A DNA stretch of 64,000 nucleotides, taken from positions 117,186 through 181,185 of the forward strand of contig MJAN01000003.1 in NCBI GenBank assembly GCA_001875255.1, in the 5' to 3' direction. The notes under the pieces are model-generated. The model saw only the letters and a program-made list of their open reading frames with translations. It was not told where the DNA came from and ran no database searches. This DNA is from Candidatus Sabulitectum silens (GTDB taxonomy: Bacteria > Fermentibacterota > Fermentibacteria > Fermentibacterales > JCC-6). Positions 37,046 through 48,650 of this stretch are shown here, in pieces. Positions within the stretch are counted from its first letter, which is position 1. Every line of letters begins with the position of its first letter. The translations under genes and the position numbers were made by a program.

Positions 37046-38235
37046 TCAGCTTGTAAGGCGCAGTGTTTCCCTTGCTATCATCAGTTCCTCGTTGGTGGGA
37101 ACAACAAGAACGGCAACCCTGCTGTCAGGGGTGGAAACAATGCGCTCTTCGCCCTTTACCTTGTTCGCCTCTTTGTCGATCCTTATTCCCAGCGCTTCCA
37201 TGTTATCGCAGATGAGCTCCCTGAGTTCCCAGCCGTTCTCGCCGATGCCGGCGGTGAACACAACGGCATCCAGAGTCCCGAGGGTTGCAGCGTAGGAACC
37301 GATGTACTTCCTGACCCTGTCGGCGAACATCTCGAAGGCCAGTTTTGACCTTTCGTGGCCCTTCCACATCTTCTCCTCTACATCCCGCATATCCATGGAG
37401 ACGCCGCTTATCCCCAGAAGGCCGCTTTCCTTGTAGACCATTTTCTTCACCTGCTCGAGGGACCAGCCCCGGTTCTCCATCAGGTCGATGAGAATGGCGG
37501 GGTCGATGTCGCCGGATCTGGTTCCCATCATTACACCGCAGAATGTGCCGAAACCCAGGCTGGTGTCTATGGACTTACCACCCTTTACGGCGGTAAGGGA
37601 AGAGCCGTTGCCCAGATGACAGGTGATGGTGTTTATCTCGGAAAGGGGTTTCTGCAGTATCTCGGCGGTGCGCTCTGAAACGAACTGATGGCTGGTTCCG
37701 TGGAAGCCGTAGCGGCGGATGCCGTAGTTCTCATAAAGGCTGTAGGGAAGGCTGTACATGTAGTTGACCTCGGGCATCGTCTGGTGGAAGGCCGTATCGA
37801 ACACCGCCACATTGGGAACCCCGGGAAGCTTCTTCATAGCGGCGGTTATGCCCATTATGTTGGCGGGATTGTGGAGGGGGCCAGTTCACTGACCTCCCGG
37901 AGGCCGTTGAGCACCGTCTGGTCTATCAGCACGCTGCTGGTGAACTTCTCGCCTCCGTGGACCACCCTGTGACCGCAGGCGGTTATCTCATCAAGGGACT
38001 CCATGGCACCCATCTCCGGGTGGATGATAACCTCAAGGGCCATATCCAGCCCTGTCTCGTGGTCGGGGATGGGTCTGGTGAGTTCGGACTTCTCGCCGTT
38101 GCACCTGTACTTCATCCTGCCGTGGTCCTGGCCTATTCTCTCTATGAGACCCGAGGCGAGCATTTCCTCGCTCTCGCCGTCGATGACCTGGAACTTGATG
38201 GATGAACTGCCGCTGTTGATAACAAGGATCTTCAT
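37046..38235 (-). CDS. ackA: Acetate kinase (frameshifted)
   Basis: Makes ATP from acetyl phosphate, the last step of acetate fermentation. ATG 38235 (MKILVINSGSSSIKFQVID) has AAGAGG upstream. Motifs: 'GHRVVHGGEKF', 'VAVFDTAFHQTMPEVNYMYSLPY', 'YGFHGTSHQFVSERTAEIL', 'CHLGNGSSLTAVKGGKSIDTSLGF', 'MGTRSGDIDP' and 'VVFTAGIGENGWELRE'. The single frame break lies at a G5 run (37876-37880); one extra base restores 'LAPLHNPANIMGI', the family consensus. About 397 residues. No phosphotransacetylase gene is adjacent. It suggests fermentative energy metabolism. Confidence 0.96.
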
Positions 38236-38317
38236 ATCAGCCTCTTGATCTATTGGAAATTGGTGTTGAGAACCACAAAAAAATTCGTCTTGAACATACC
38301 TGATTTCCCCGGTTTTT

Positions 38318-39713
38318 TCAACTGTTTTCCGCCGGTGGGGACCGCAGGGTCTCCATCACAGCGAAGAGAAATCCCCAGATGCAGGTAAAACGGTAATTGG
38401 TGATCAGGGAGCTGCTGAGGGCGGCAATGGTAAGGGCGGTGAAGGAGGCTGTGAGCCACATGGCATAGACCGAACCGGTTCCCAGGACCAGCCTGAAGCT
38501 CCCGGCAATTCCACGGGCATAGAGAAGGGCCAGGAGCAGCGCCCCGGCAACCCCGGTGTTCAGGAGAAGCTGAAAGAAACTGCCATCCACATAGGGAATG
38601 GAGACCACGGAGAAAAGATCCGGCCTGAAGTAGGTTATCTCGTGGCCGAAACCGGTTCCGAAGACCAGGGTAACAGGAGAGGCGGTGACAGTGCGGGTTA
38701 TCTCCCACCATGAGAGGAACCTGGCCCAGAGGGACACATCCCCGGCCAGACCGCCGTCTGCCCCTCCGCTCCTCGCGGCGACATCCCCGGGGGTGAGCAG
38801 ACCGGCGGCATAGACGAAGGCAATGGAACCGGCGGTAAAAACTGCTATGAGGAGTACCCTTGAAACCAGCGGCCCAAGGCGAAGGCCCTGCTTCCCGGAC
38901 CTGCCCAGGTCCGCCACGAAGGCCGCCAGGGCTCCCGAGGCCACCGCCAGCCACAATGCCCTGGACTGCCCAGAAGCAGGCTTGCGCCATGGTGACAAGG
39001 GCCAGTGCAGCGGGAAGGACCGGGACGGAGGCGTGTCTTTTCCAGAGGGCAAAACCTGTAAGGAATAGACCGATCATTACCACGTTCAGTTCACGGGAAC
39101 TCACCCGGAGGCCTGATGTAAGCCGCACATATACTCCCTCGCCGCCAATGTAGCCCTTCAGTATCACCCAAAGGGCCGCTGCGAAGGACGCCGCAGCTAT
39201 GGTCATCGCCAGGAGTTTGAGATTCCCTGCCTTTTTAAGGAGCCACATGGACGGGAAAAAGAAGAGATAACCCAGCATGGGTTTCAGGAAGACAGCGGCT
39301 ATCTCGGGATTATATCCCCGGATGACACCCCTGGCGAAGGCTGCCAGGGACAGCCCGGCAAGGAGCAGAATGAGTTTGCCGGCACCGGAGGAGGGAATTC
39401 GGCCGTCGCCGTCGATCAGGGCTCCGATCCACAGAATGAATATCCATAGCTGAAGAGCATCGTCCGGGCCCAGACGAAAGGGGCCGGCGTAGATACCCAG
39501 TCCTCCCAGAAGGGAGGTGGTAAAAACTATCTGCACGGCGAAAAGCATGGCGGTCATCCCCGGCGGGAATGCCATTGTCATCAGGGCGAGGAGCAGGAAG
39601 GATGCCCCGGCGGCAACGGGAAGGGCGGTATCGGTGAGGATACCCCCGGCGATAAGAAGACAGATAACTGCAAGACCAGCGGGAGTGAGCCGGTCCGTTC
39701 CTCTATTCCCCAA
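38318..39713 (-). CDS. O-antigen ligase-like polytopic membrane protein (frameshifted)
   Basis: About 465 residues with roughly ten to twelve transmembrane segments, e.g. 'LAVICLLIAGGILTDTALPVAAGASFLLLALMTM'-type N-terminal helices. A frame change near 38950 joins it to 'SRALWLAVASGALAAFVADL'. The 'SRALWLA' motif before a transmembrane helix, a large loop containing 'SLWARFLSWWEITRTV...FGTGFGHEI' and 'PYVDGSFFQLLLNTGVAGALLLALL' are hallmarks of the WaaL/Wzy O-antigen ligase superfamily. Such proteins join polysaccharide to lipid A core or polymerise repeat units. The start is a TTG at 39713 overlapping the upstream gene; the exact start is uncertain. Confidence 0.75.
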
Positions 39714-40182
39714 GACCCGCCGCTCCCGCCACGGCGGGTGCCGTTATGTCAGCCACCCACCCCAGGAAGGCGGCGTCCTCTTTTTCGAAGGCGGCCTTCG
39801 TGTGGGAGTCTATGTCCAGTTCTCCAACTAGAACGCCCTTCATCATCACCGGAGCCACGAACTCGCTTTTTACCGAGGGACTGCAGGAAAGGTAATTGGA
39901 TTCCGCCTCAACATCGTCCACAACGAAGACCTGAAGGGTGTCAGCCGCCTGTCCGCAGATACCCTCTCCGAAGGCAATGCTGGTGTGTTCCGTTGGCTCT
40001 CCTGAAAATGGGCCCAGAACAAGCCGTTCCTCCCGGTGAGGGTCCACCAGATAGAAGCCCACCCAGTCGCACTTCGCCATCTCCATGTTCAGCAGGTCAC
40101 AGACCGCCTGGAGCCTCGTTGTGTGGGTCGCTTTTCCGTCCATTATTTCCATTATCGCCGTTCTCAGTGCATCAGTTCTCAC
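39703..40182 (-). CDS. msrC: GAF-domain free methionine-(R)-sulfoxide reductase
   Basis: Reduces free Met-(R)-sulfoxide. 159 residues, the usual size. The GTG at 40182 lies 6 bp after GGAGG and overlaps the previous gene's end. The single GAF domain has 'CDWVGFYLVD', 'LVLGPFSGEP', 'IAFGEGICGQAA', 'VVDDVEAESNYLSCSPSVKSEFVAPVM' and 'GVLVGELDIDSHTKAAFEKEDAAFL'. The two Cys, in ICG and LSC, correspond to redox Cys of the fRMsr family. With the adjacent AhpD-like gene it forms a small oxidative-stress pair. Confidence 0.88.
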   Translation of the reverse strand: MRTDALRTAIMEIMDGKATHTTRLQAVCDLLNMEMAKCDWVGFYLVDPHREERLVLGPFSGEPTEHTSIAFGEGICGQAADTLQVFVVDDVEAESNYLSCSPSVKSEFVAPVMMKGVLVGELDIDSHTKAAFEKEDAAFLGWVADITAPAVAGAAGLGE

Positions 40183-40537
40183 CGCTATCCTCCAGATCTT
40201 CAGGTCCCCAAAGGGCCATGGCCCTCCTTATGTGGGGAATGGTGATGGTTCCCCCGACCACGGCGCCAATGCCCAGGGCCTCGGTGAACTGCTCCCGGGT
40301 TACGCCGGTCTCCATACAGCGGTGAACATGCCAGGCTATGCAGTCGTCGCATCTGAGGACCAGTGAAGCCGTGAGCCCGAGAAGCTCCTTCATTCCTTCG
40401 TCCAGGGCACCGGAATCATAGGCGGATGAATCCACGCTGAGGACCCTCTTCAGTATCCTGTCCCCACCGCTGATAAGGGTTTTGTTCAGCTCATCCCGCC
40501 CTTCCAGGAACTCCTTTATTGAACTGTATTCCGACAT
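40172..40537 (-). CDS. Carboxymuconolactone decarboxylase/AhpD-like protein
   Basis: 121 residues. ATG 40537 has GGGGAGG upstream. The conserved CMD segment is 'GMKELLGLTASLVLRCDDCIAWHVHRCMETGVTREQFTEALGIG', with a CxxC pair and downstream His as in AhpD-type alkylhydroperoxidase-like proteins. Such proteins relay electrons to peroxidases or act on thiol redox partners. It overlaps both the phosphatase upstream (22 bp) and the methionine sulfoxide reductase downstream (11 bp), so the three are translationally coupled. Confidence 0.88.
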   Translation of the reverse strand: MSEYSSIKEFLEGRDELNKTLISGGDRILKRVLSVDSSAYDSGALDEGMKELLGLTASLVLRCDDCIAWHVHRCMETGVTREQFTEALGIGAVVGGTITIPHIRRAMALWGPEDLEDSGEN

Positions 40538-42820
40538 TGTTCCTCCCCGATGGGTTTCCTTACGAGGACAAGGGCAGTAACGTCGTCCTGCTGGTCGCAG
40601 TCCCCCCTGAATTTTTCAAGGAGCCCCGTAATGGTTACTATTATGCTTTCAGCGGACTCTTCACAGTGTTTAAGGAGGAAGGTCTCCAGCCTTTTCACTC
40701 CGAAGGGCTCTTCTTCCGGGGTCATGGTTTCCGTGATGCCGTCGGTGTAGAGCAGAAGCCTTTCTCCGGAATGAATGACCACCTCCCCCATCTCATAGGC
40801 GGCATCGGGCACCACTCCCAGGACCAGTCCTCCCAGGTGAAGGTTTTCCACCGGGCGGTCCCCCCTGTTCCTGCAAAGCATGGGGGGATCGTGGCCGGCG
40901 CAGCAGTACTTTATTCCGCCGGTCTTCGTGTTGATGAAGGCCAGGAAAAAGGTAATGAAGGTATCGTCGGGCATTCTGTCACAGAGGGCCCTGTTCAGCC
41001 TGGAAACTGTATCCGCAACCGGCAGATCTTCCCGAAGCAGGGTACCCAGGCTGGATTGAAGGGCTGCCATGAGCATGGCGGCGGCGGCGCCCTTGCCGGA
41101 AACGTCGGCAACGGCAATGGCCATTTCATCGTCGTTCAAACGAATCACGTCGTAGTAGTCCCCCCCATTACCCTGCTGGGTATGCTCACCGCCTCTATCT
41201 CCCACCCGGCGGGCTGATGAATATGTCCGGGAAGAAGGCTTTTCTGTATCTCCCTGGCAAGGGCCAGTTCCCTCTCCAGGGATTGCCTGTGAAGCTTTTC
41301 CCCGAAGAGACTGGCGCTCTGGATGGCCTGGGCTATCTGTCTTGTAAAGCTGTCGAAGAGACCCCTGGTGTAGTCAAGGAAGAAGAACTGCCGGGAGCTG
41401 GCGGCGACGATAACCCCCAGTCTCTCCCCCCTTACCTCCACCGGTGCCGCCACGAGGGAGGCAATCCTGGTGCGGCATGCGTCGCCCTCTTCAAGCTTCC
41501 TGAGGGTGCTCCTTCTGTAATTGTTGATCATGAAACCATGGCCGGTGGCGTCTATCCTCTGGTCCACCCCCCGGTACCATCTGTCACCCAGCCTTTCCGA
41601 AAGGCCGGACCAGTCCCCGTTCCTCTCATGGATGTGTTCTTCTCCGTTATTCAGATGGAACCAGCAGGCATCGGCACCGGTGAGCTTTACTCCAAGACGC
41701 ACCGAGGCCATTCCCAGCTGATCAGGTTCGAAGCTGGAATGCAGTGCCTGGCTGAGGTCCTGCAGCGTGGCAAGTTCCCGGCCCCGCTTTTCAAGTATCC
41801 TGGCGGTGGGCAGCTGAAGCACCATGGTTATCAAGGCGAAGAGTACATAAACGGCGAGGACCGTTACCACCGAAAGGTCCAGCCCCCCCATGACACCCTG
41901 GGGATTCTCCGCCAGATGAAAATAGATGTTCCGCATCAGGAGGACCGTTATCAGGGCGGCGGGAAGAAGGATATACCTGGACCTCCGGGAGAGGTACTGA
42001 ACCCATCTCTGGCAGAAACCCAGGGAAACCGAGGAAAGCAGAAGGAGCAGACTGCTGAGCTCCACCTCTATTCCGGAGAAGAGCTCCATTCCGGGAGAAA
42101 TCATCAGTCTCAGACCGGTAACGTGAAGTATGGCGGTGAGGAAAGCCAGGGCTGTGGTGATCCTGTAGAGCCACACAACGAAGGGGGACCTGTCTATGTA
42201 AACGAAGCCCTGATGGCCGCCAGAAGGAACAGAGACACCGCCAGTATGCCCAGCCGGGCCAGGGGGACCCTGGAAACAGGGCTCTCCGGGGGGAGCCTTC
42301 CCGGGGGCCTTCCGGCTGCTGCCCCATGGAGGTGTCGGTGCTCGTGGATGTAAGAACGGCATCGATAAGGACCCCGGCGGCGGAACCGGTGACCTCTCCC
42401 AGTGTACCCAGGAACTGACCCGTTTGCCCGGTGAAGGCGGAATCCAGGAAGGTCTTTACCTGGGTACCCCCACCTCGGCCACCCTGTCTATCCTCTGACC
42501 GAGATCCCTTACCCTGTCTCCACGCAAACCAACCCCGCCGGTGCTTACTGGATCCCTTCCTGCGCCGGCGAAACCGGTGAGCCCCCAGAGCAGCACAACG
42601 GCGAAGAAACAGAAGGCAAGCCTTCTGGAAAGGCTGAGGCCGCTGAGGAGCTCTCCGGCACCCAGGTAGAAGAAAAACCGGCGGCGATCAGGAGTATCCC
42701 CGCTGAAACCCTGGAGAATGAACTGCCCAGGGAAGACGGGGAAAAAGAACTATGAGCAGGGCGAAGAGAATGAGGCTTCCCTGAAAGCTTCCTTCCGGCT
42801 GGAAACGGTGCTCTTCCCAT
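40516..42820 (-). CDS. Membrane GAF-SpoIIE (PP2C) serine phosphatase, RsbU-like (frameshifted)
   Basis: About 765 residues. ATG 42820 follows AGGG right behind the hisS stop. The N-terminal 350 residues are membrane-rich ('FFFYLGAGELLSGLSL', 'FAVVLLWGLTGFAG', 'LSSLLLLLSSVSLGF', 'ILLPAALITVLLM', 'VVTVLAVYVLFALITMVL') and were recovered across several frame changes near 42680, 42470 and 42280. A GAF domain follows ('LQDLSQALHSSFEPDQLG' to 'DSFTRQIAQAIQSASLF'). The linker 'LERELALAREIQKSLLP' is characteristic of RsbU-type enzymes. The PP2C core has 'GGDYYDVIRLNDDEMAIAVADVSGKGAAAAMLMA', 'YCCAGHDPPML', 'LLLYTDGITE' and 'QQDDVTALVLV', with the metal-binding Asp residues. Probably signals to an anti-anti-sigma partner not seen in this window. 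Confidence 0.88.
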
Positions 42821-42825
42821 TTTCC

Positions 42826-44117
42826 CTACTTCAGATGACTGGCTATCTGGTCCGGGGTAACCGGGAACACCGAACCATCGGCAAGGAGCTTGAGTTCATA
42901 GATGCCCTTCTCCAGCTCCTCCGGCCCTACGGTGAGAACAGCAGGGATATTGAGCCTGGAGGCTTCGGCAAACTGCCTTCCCAGCTTTTTTCCCGATACG
43001 TCCATGATAACCCTGATACCTTCTTTGCGCAGCTCTGACGCTATTCTTCCCGCCTGGCCTATCACTTCCGGGGAGAACACAGCCACGAAGAGGTCCGCCG
43101 GGGATTCCCCCTGAACTCTTTCCGGTATGAGCCGTAGGTCTCCAGGAAGAGGGTGAATGTGAGGACACCCATGCCGAAACCCACCCCGGATATCCTCTTT
43201 CCGGTGAAGAGGGAGGTGAGGTTGTCGTACCTTCCCCCTCCGCAGAGGGCCCTTCTGTTCTCCCCGCCGGTATCCATCAGCTCAAAGACGATCCCCGTGT
43301 AGTAGTCCAGTCCCCTGACCACCCCGGGGGAGAAAACCGCGCTCTCGGCATTCACCTGGTTCAGAAGATCGCTGAAGGCCACCACCTCCTGGTAGGCCTG
43401 GCACTGCCCCATGAGCCCGGCGAGCCATTCATCTGAAACCGAGCTGACATTCACCAGTCTTCCTATTGTTCCGGCGACGCTTTCATCGCCTCCGCAGACC
43501 TGGAGGATGTGTTCCTCCCAGGCATCCTTCTGCATCTTGTCCCTTTTGTCGATGGCGGAATAGACCTTCTGGATCATGCCTTCATCCACTCCGCACATTG
43601 CCAGGGCCCCGGCCATGAACTTCCTGCTGGACCAGCCGATCCTGTAAATAGAGGGATCGGCGCCGGCGGTCTGCATTATGTCCTGAAGAACGAGGATGAT
43701 CTCAAGCTCGGAGGCCAGGCTTCCCGAACCCAGTATGTCGCAGTTGTACTGAAGGAACTCCCGGACCTTCCCCTCTGGGGGCGTTCGTACCGGTAGCACA
43801 GGGGCATGGAGAACCATCTGACAGGAAGCTGCAGCTCACCCCTTGCGGAGACCATCCTGGCCAGGGAGGGGGTCATCTCCGGCCTGAGGATCACCTCCCG
43901 GCCGCTTCTGTCGGCGAAGGAGTAGCTCTGTCTTTCGACCAGTTCTCCCCCTGATTTCGCCGCGAAGAGGGACAGGGCTCCATCACCGGGCCGTCGTACT
44001 CCTGGAAGCCAGCCCTCAGGGAAGCCTGCCTCAGGAGGTCAGTTACATACCTTCGGTCCTGAACTCTTCGGGATACCTCTGCCGCATTCCTCCCAGAGGC
44101 TTTGTGGAAAGAGCCAT
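42826..44117 (-). CDS. hisS: Histidyl-tRNA synthetase (frameshifted)
   Basis: Charges tRNA-His. The start is ATG 44117 with AAGGAG upstream, giving 'MALSTKPLGGMRQRYPEEFRTEG'; this is in a different frame from the next conserved block, so an indel lies near 44050. Class II motifs: 'YVTDLLRQASLRAGFQEYDGP', 'MILRPEMTPSLARM' (motif 2 region), 'MPLCYRYERPQRGR', and the HisA motif 'VRGLDYYTGIVFELM' with 'LCGGGRYDNL'. The C-terminal anticodon-binding domain is 'AGRIASELRKEGIRVIMDVSGKKLGRQFAEA'. At least four frame changes (near 44050, 43970, 43790, 43100). About 430 residues. Its essential nature argues that these are sequence errors. Confidence 0.93.
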
Positions 44118-44204
44118 AAAACACTCCTTTATCGTGAACTGCCAATATTTTCATTGTAATTGTGTGGCTATCCTACCCTTCACCCCGGGGGCCGTGCAAC
44201 CCCA

Positions 44205-44952
44205 TCAGGGCTTCAGTGTGTAGGCATCGGGCATAACTGTCTCACAGGTTACCCAGGGGGCCACGGGATACAGGGACCCCATGCTCTCCTCCATTTCCGA
44301 AAGTGCCGGGGCGATCCTTTCGGACATTGCTGACCAGGGAGCCACAAAGACCATCTCATGGTTCTGGGTGCCGCCGACCTTCGGTCCCCTGCGCAGGGCA
44401 GGCCCATGACCACGGCGCCCTTTCAACCGCCAGTCCCATGGCGCTGCATACCGCAGCTTCCGCCACGGTGTCCCCCAGTGTCCTTTCACCGGTGTACCAG
44501 CTGTTCCCGTGGACGAGACGCATTATCTGGGCGGGATTGCCGTAGACCAGCACGGCCATGGGGTAAAAGGGACAGCTTCCCAGGGGGGCGAACTGTATGG
44601 CTTTATAGGTAGCCCGGTGGTCCCCGGTCTTGTATGTGTTCCCGAAGAACCGGACCCCTGCTTCCCGGGTGGCGGCGTATTTCCCCAGGGCGGCGGTGCC
44701 GTCGGTGAAAGCCTCGGGGGTCTGGACAAGTCCCGTGCAGGCCGCTCCGATGGAGCATACCATCCTGTCAGGGATACCTGAGGAGTACATTCCTCCGTGT
44801 CTTGCCCTGGATATGAGCTGGCAGTTGTTCAGCTTCATCTGAAGGGGTTCCCCGTGGAGTTCCGAGGGGTCCTCCAGAAGGGAAACGGCCACGGGAAGGG
44901 TATCGAGCTTCAGGACCCGGCGAAGTATTTCATCTGCTCTTTGCTGCTCCAT
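44205..44952 (-). CDS. DUF169 family protein (frameshifted)
   Basis: About 249 residues. ATG 44952 has AGGAAAGG upstream. 'LKLDTLPVAVSLLEDPSEL', 'NNCQLISRARHGGMYSSGIPDRMVCSIGAACTGL', 'LPVAV' and 'FAPLGSCPFYPMAVLVYGNPAQIMRLVHG' match the DUF169 family, which has conserved Cys residues and is common in anaerobes and archaea. A frame change near 44390 leads to 'NHEMVFVAPWSAMSERIAPALSEMEESM'. The function is unknown; the conserved Cys suggest a metal or cluster. It follows the GGDEF-TPR gene by 3 bp. Confidence 0.8.
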
Positions 44953-44955
44953 TGT

Positions 44956-47900
44956 TCATCCTTTCCTGTAAACCGTTTCCTCCTCAGGTGCCGAGGGGCG
45001 TATGTACATCGCCGCAAGCTTTGAAAGGGTTGCGCTTCGGGCCTCCCTCCTCTGACGGTCGATCTCTTCGGCGCCGATGGCCTCCCTGAGGTTTTTCAGA
45101 AGCTCGAGGCAGAAACCCTCGGACTCAGCGTCGGCGGCGGGTTCGTGAAGGAGGACGATGGCGGTTTTCGCCGCCCTTGCGGAAAGACCCCTGCGGTGAT
45201 CCAGAAGGGCAAAACCGTACATGATCCTGATGAGGACCGGTTTGCTTCCGGACTTTTCCGCGGTTTCCCCGGCCCTTGTGAGGAATGATTCAGCCCTTTG
45301 GAACTCCTCCCTTTCCAGATAGTAGAAGGCAAGGCCGTTAAGGGCGTTGGATATAATGGTCTCGTCACGGGCTTTCTCCCCCAGCACCAGGGCTTCTTCA
45401 TAGTTCCTGCGAACCTCTTCGGACTTACCCCTCATCTGGTTGAGAACCGCCAGGTTCAGCATGGTACCCGCCTGGCCCCGGACACTGCCGATGCGCATGA
45501 AATAGTCCGCCGCGGTGGAATAGTGCTGCTCCGCTTCTCCATACCTGCCCTGGCTGGCCTCGATACCGGCCACCTGATTCAGGGCAACGGCGCACTTCCC
45601 GGTGTAGCCGGCGGTCTTCACCGCGGAGAGATATGTCAGGAATGCGTCCCTGGCCCGTCTGTAGTCCCCTTCGGCTGCCGCCAGATCACCCATGAAAAGC
45701 CTTGCCTTCCATTCTCCGCAGCGGAATGACATTTCCCTGCAGCGTCTGGCCAGCATGGGAAGAAGGGATCTGGCTTTGGCATAGCTGCCGGACTGAAGAT
45801 GGTAATTAACAAGCTCCAGTTCGGTCTCCAGGGCTTCCACCGGCGAGCCGGACTCCCTGAAAAGCTCCAGGGCCTGCTCAAGTATGTCCCCTGCGCCGGA
45901 GAGGCTTCCCATCTCAAGGAGAATTGATCCCCTGGTGTAAAGAACGGTTCCCCTGTCGGCGTCCATGAGTCCCTGACTGATCTCCATTGCGGAGTTGATA
46001 AGCTTTTCCGAAACGGCGGTCCTGCCGGTCCTGAAGGCCAGGAAGCTGATATGCCATTATTATCGCCGCAAGGCCCTCGGGAAGCGAGGCCCCTGCCCCC
46101 TCCAGCGCCTCCTCCATCATGTTGAAGCCGGTGCGGAACCTGCCCCGGTCCTGGCAGTACACCGAGATCGGTTTCAGCATCTGCCTGAGGAAACGGAACC
46201 GTTTCTTTTCCACCGCGAGTTTCCAGGCCAGGTATATGTCGTCGAAGGAGGATTTGATCCCGTCCAGCCCCCTTCCCGCCTCAAGGCCCATCCAGGCCAT
46301 TTCGCCGTAGAAGGCTGCCCTGGAGGCGAAATACCTGCAGTGCATCTCCCTGGCAACCTCAAAACCCCTGGAATAGGGGGGTTTCTCCTGCATGATGAAA
46401 TCCCGTGTCATTGCCGGGATGTGTATGCCCATGTCATCCCTGAGAAGGAAGGATCTGTCCACCAGGGAGAGAAGGAGCTCCGGTGAGACGTCGGATATCT
46501 CCTCGGCCTCTTCAACGGTGAAATGTCCGGCGAAAACTGTCAGTCTTGAAAGGGAGTTCCTTTCAACGGAGGAGAGCTGGTCCCAGGACTGCTGGAAGAG
46601 GTCCGACAGACCCTCGGTGTTCTTCTCCTTCGTGGAGCCGCCTATGAAGGACGGGTTGGCCCTTATCCTTCTGCATATGGCCGCCACGGACATCACCCGG
46701 GTCCATGAAGCCGCCAGCTCGATGGCCAGGGGCGCTCCCCCAGGAGGGAGCATATCTCCTCCACCAGATTCAGCTTGAGGTCACCGGGGAACCGTATGCC
46801 CGCAAGCCTTTCGGCGGTCTGTATGAATATCACCGCCGCCGGTGAGGGCGCCTCGCCGTCGGGGCTTTCGGTGGAAATACCCTCCACCGGCACCACCAAC
46901 TCTCCCGGAAGGTCCAGGGCCGCCCTGGAGGTGGCTAACACCTTCACCTCGCCGCAGGCCCTGAGAAGCTCGCCGATGAAGGAGACCACTTCGTCCCCGG
47001 GGCTTATGTTAATGAACAGCAGGAGCATGGGAGAATCCTCGATGAACCCTGCGATGGTGTCCAGGGGTTTCCTTCCCGAGGGCAGAGAGAGCTCCGATGC
47101 CAGCCGGGCGGGTATCGGTGTTCCTCCCGCGGCGCAGTCCACCATGCATATGCCCGGGGGGAACATGAACTCATTCTGCCCGGCGGCCCTGATGGCCAGC
47201 CTTCTGCATCCCATACCGCTCATCCCCCTGAGGGTGATGAGCCTGGCGCTGCCCTCCAGGAGCTCCCTTATGTTCTCAAGCTCTTTTTCCCTTCCCACGA
47301 AGGGGGTGAGGTCCACCGGAAGGTTGTTTATCTCCGCCCGGGAGCCGAAGGCAAGCCTGCTGCCCAGGGGAAAATCCCGGAAGTCCTCCTCGAGGCGGCA
47401 GGAACCGGTGGTGCCGGAGAGATATCCCCGCCTTCTGAGGTGGGTAATGCCCTGAACGAACAGGCCGGGAAGACCCCCGGTCTCACCGTGAAACCACTCC
47501 AGGAAATCGTCCGGAGGATTCCACATGAGCCCTGCACGGAACCATGCCCGGCAGTCCTCCAGGGATACCGGCCCCAGGCGTACGGAGGAGGAAACACCCC
47601 CGAAACCCACCCCCTCAACAGGGGCGGTCCTTTCGGTGGAGGCGGCTATGATCAGCCAGCCGGGATAGATCGAATAGAACTCCATCAGTGCCTCTATGGA
47701 ATCCCTGTCAATGGCGTGCATGTCCATGAGGAACACACCCAGGCTCATGGATGAGCCTGAATAGGAATACAGGGCATCTATCACCGAGCCCCTGTCAGGG
47801 CTGCACTCCAGAACCCCGGCCAGGCCGAATGGGATCCCCTGGTATCCCCTGAACCCCTTATGGTGAGAAGCTTGTAGTCCCCCAGGGCCAGATAGGAGGA

Positions 47901-48578
47901 AGCCCCCTGAAGGAAACAGTTCTTTCCGGCGCCGTCGGGGCCGAGGACGAGGAAGAAACCCCTGCCCTTCTCCGCGGCCTCCTGGGTGAAGGCGATGAAG
48001 GAGGCCATTTCCCTGTCCCGGCCCAGAAGTCTTCCGCTCTGGATTCCCGGTTCATCGTAGACCGTGGCTGAATCACGGGATACGACCCGGTTCCTTCCAT
48101 CCCTTTTGGCGCAGAACAGCCTTCTGTCCGCCGCTTCAAAGAGATCCCTTGGGGAAACGCCGTCCCCGGGAAACTGAGCCAGACCGATGCTGAGGGTTAC
48201 AGAAAGGGGAGGATCCCCCTGGAACTCACTGGATGAACAGGCCCTGAGCAGCCTTTCAGCGAATCTTTCCGCCTCGGGAAGGTCAGCCCCGGGAAGGAGG
48301 GCGGTGAACTCGTCTCCGCCATACCTGAAAAGAACGTCGTCCTCCCTGGACATTCCGGAGATCCTTTCTCCGAACTCGGTGAGTATGCTGTCCCCTCTGC
48401 TGTGGCCGAAACCGTCGTTTATGCTTTTAAAGTGATCTATGTCTATGATGGCCAGGGAGAACACACCGTTGTCATCCCGTGCCGAGGAAGAGAGTTCAGC
48501 CAGATGGCGGGAGAAGGCTTCCCTTTTTAGAAGCCCCGTGAGCGAGTCTGTCTGGTAATGATCCGTGGTCCCGGGCAA
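44956..48578 (-). CDS. GGDEF - double ATPase - TPR protein (frameshifted)
   Basis: About 1,207 residues across frame changes near 47815, 46750 and 46030. The TTG at 48578 follows a G7 ribosome-binding run. Residues 1-165 are a complete diguanylate cyclase domain: 'TDSLTGLLKREAF', 'IIDIDHFKSINDGFGHSRGD', signature 'RYGGDEF', with the inhibitory RxxD site ('REDD') just before it. Next is a first ATPase-like region, 'GRDREMASF' and Walker A-like 'GPDGAGKNCF'. A second starts 'TPFVGREKELENIRELL' with a degenerate P-loop 'RGMSGMGCRRL' and 'MLLLFINISPGDEV...VLATSRAALDLPGE', as in AfsR/STAND ATPases. The C-terminal 430 residues are TPR-like helices ('AVALNQVAGIEASQGRYGEAEQHYSTA'). No transmembrane segment or DNA-binding domain. 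Probably a cytosolic signalling scaffold making c-di-GMP. Confidence 0.85.
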
Positions 48579-48650
48579 TTTCCCCCCCTGCTGCGAACTT
48601 GAAAGCCAACGGTAAATACATATCCCAAAGGAGAACCGCTGAAAAGAGGC

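Noticed and set aside
41217-42353. A 378-codon open frame on the plus strand
   Set aside because: It lies opposite the GAF/membrane part of the SpoIIE phosphatase, whose conserved motifs are on the minus strand; its Gly/Pro-rich translation has no recognisable motif. Similar long shadows at 23356-24267, 16212-16526 and 62287-63198 were rejected for the same reason.
42545-42820. Separate small secreted protein frame before the SpoIIE phosphatase
   Set aside because: After allowing for indels the region reads as the phosphatase's own membrane-spanning N-terminus, so it was merged into that gene.
48187-48435. Ser/Leu-rich plus-strand frames over smc, ABC and GGDEF genes
   Set aside because: Complementary-strand artefacts of GC-rich coding sequence; no ribosome sites or motifs.
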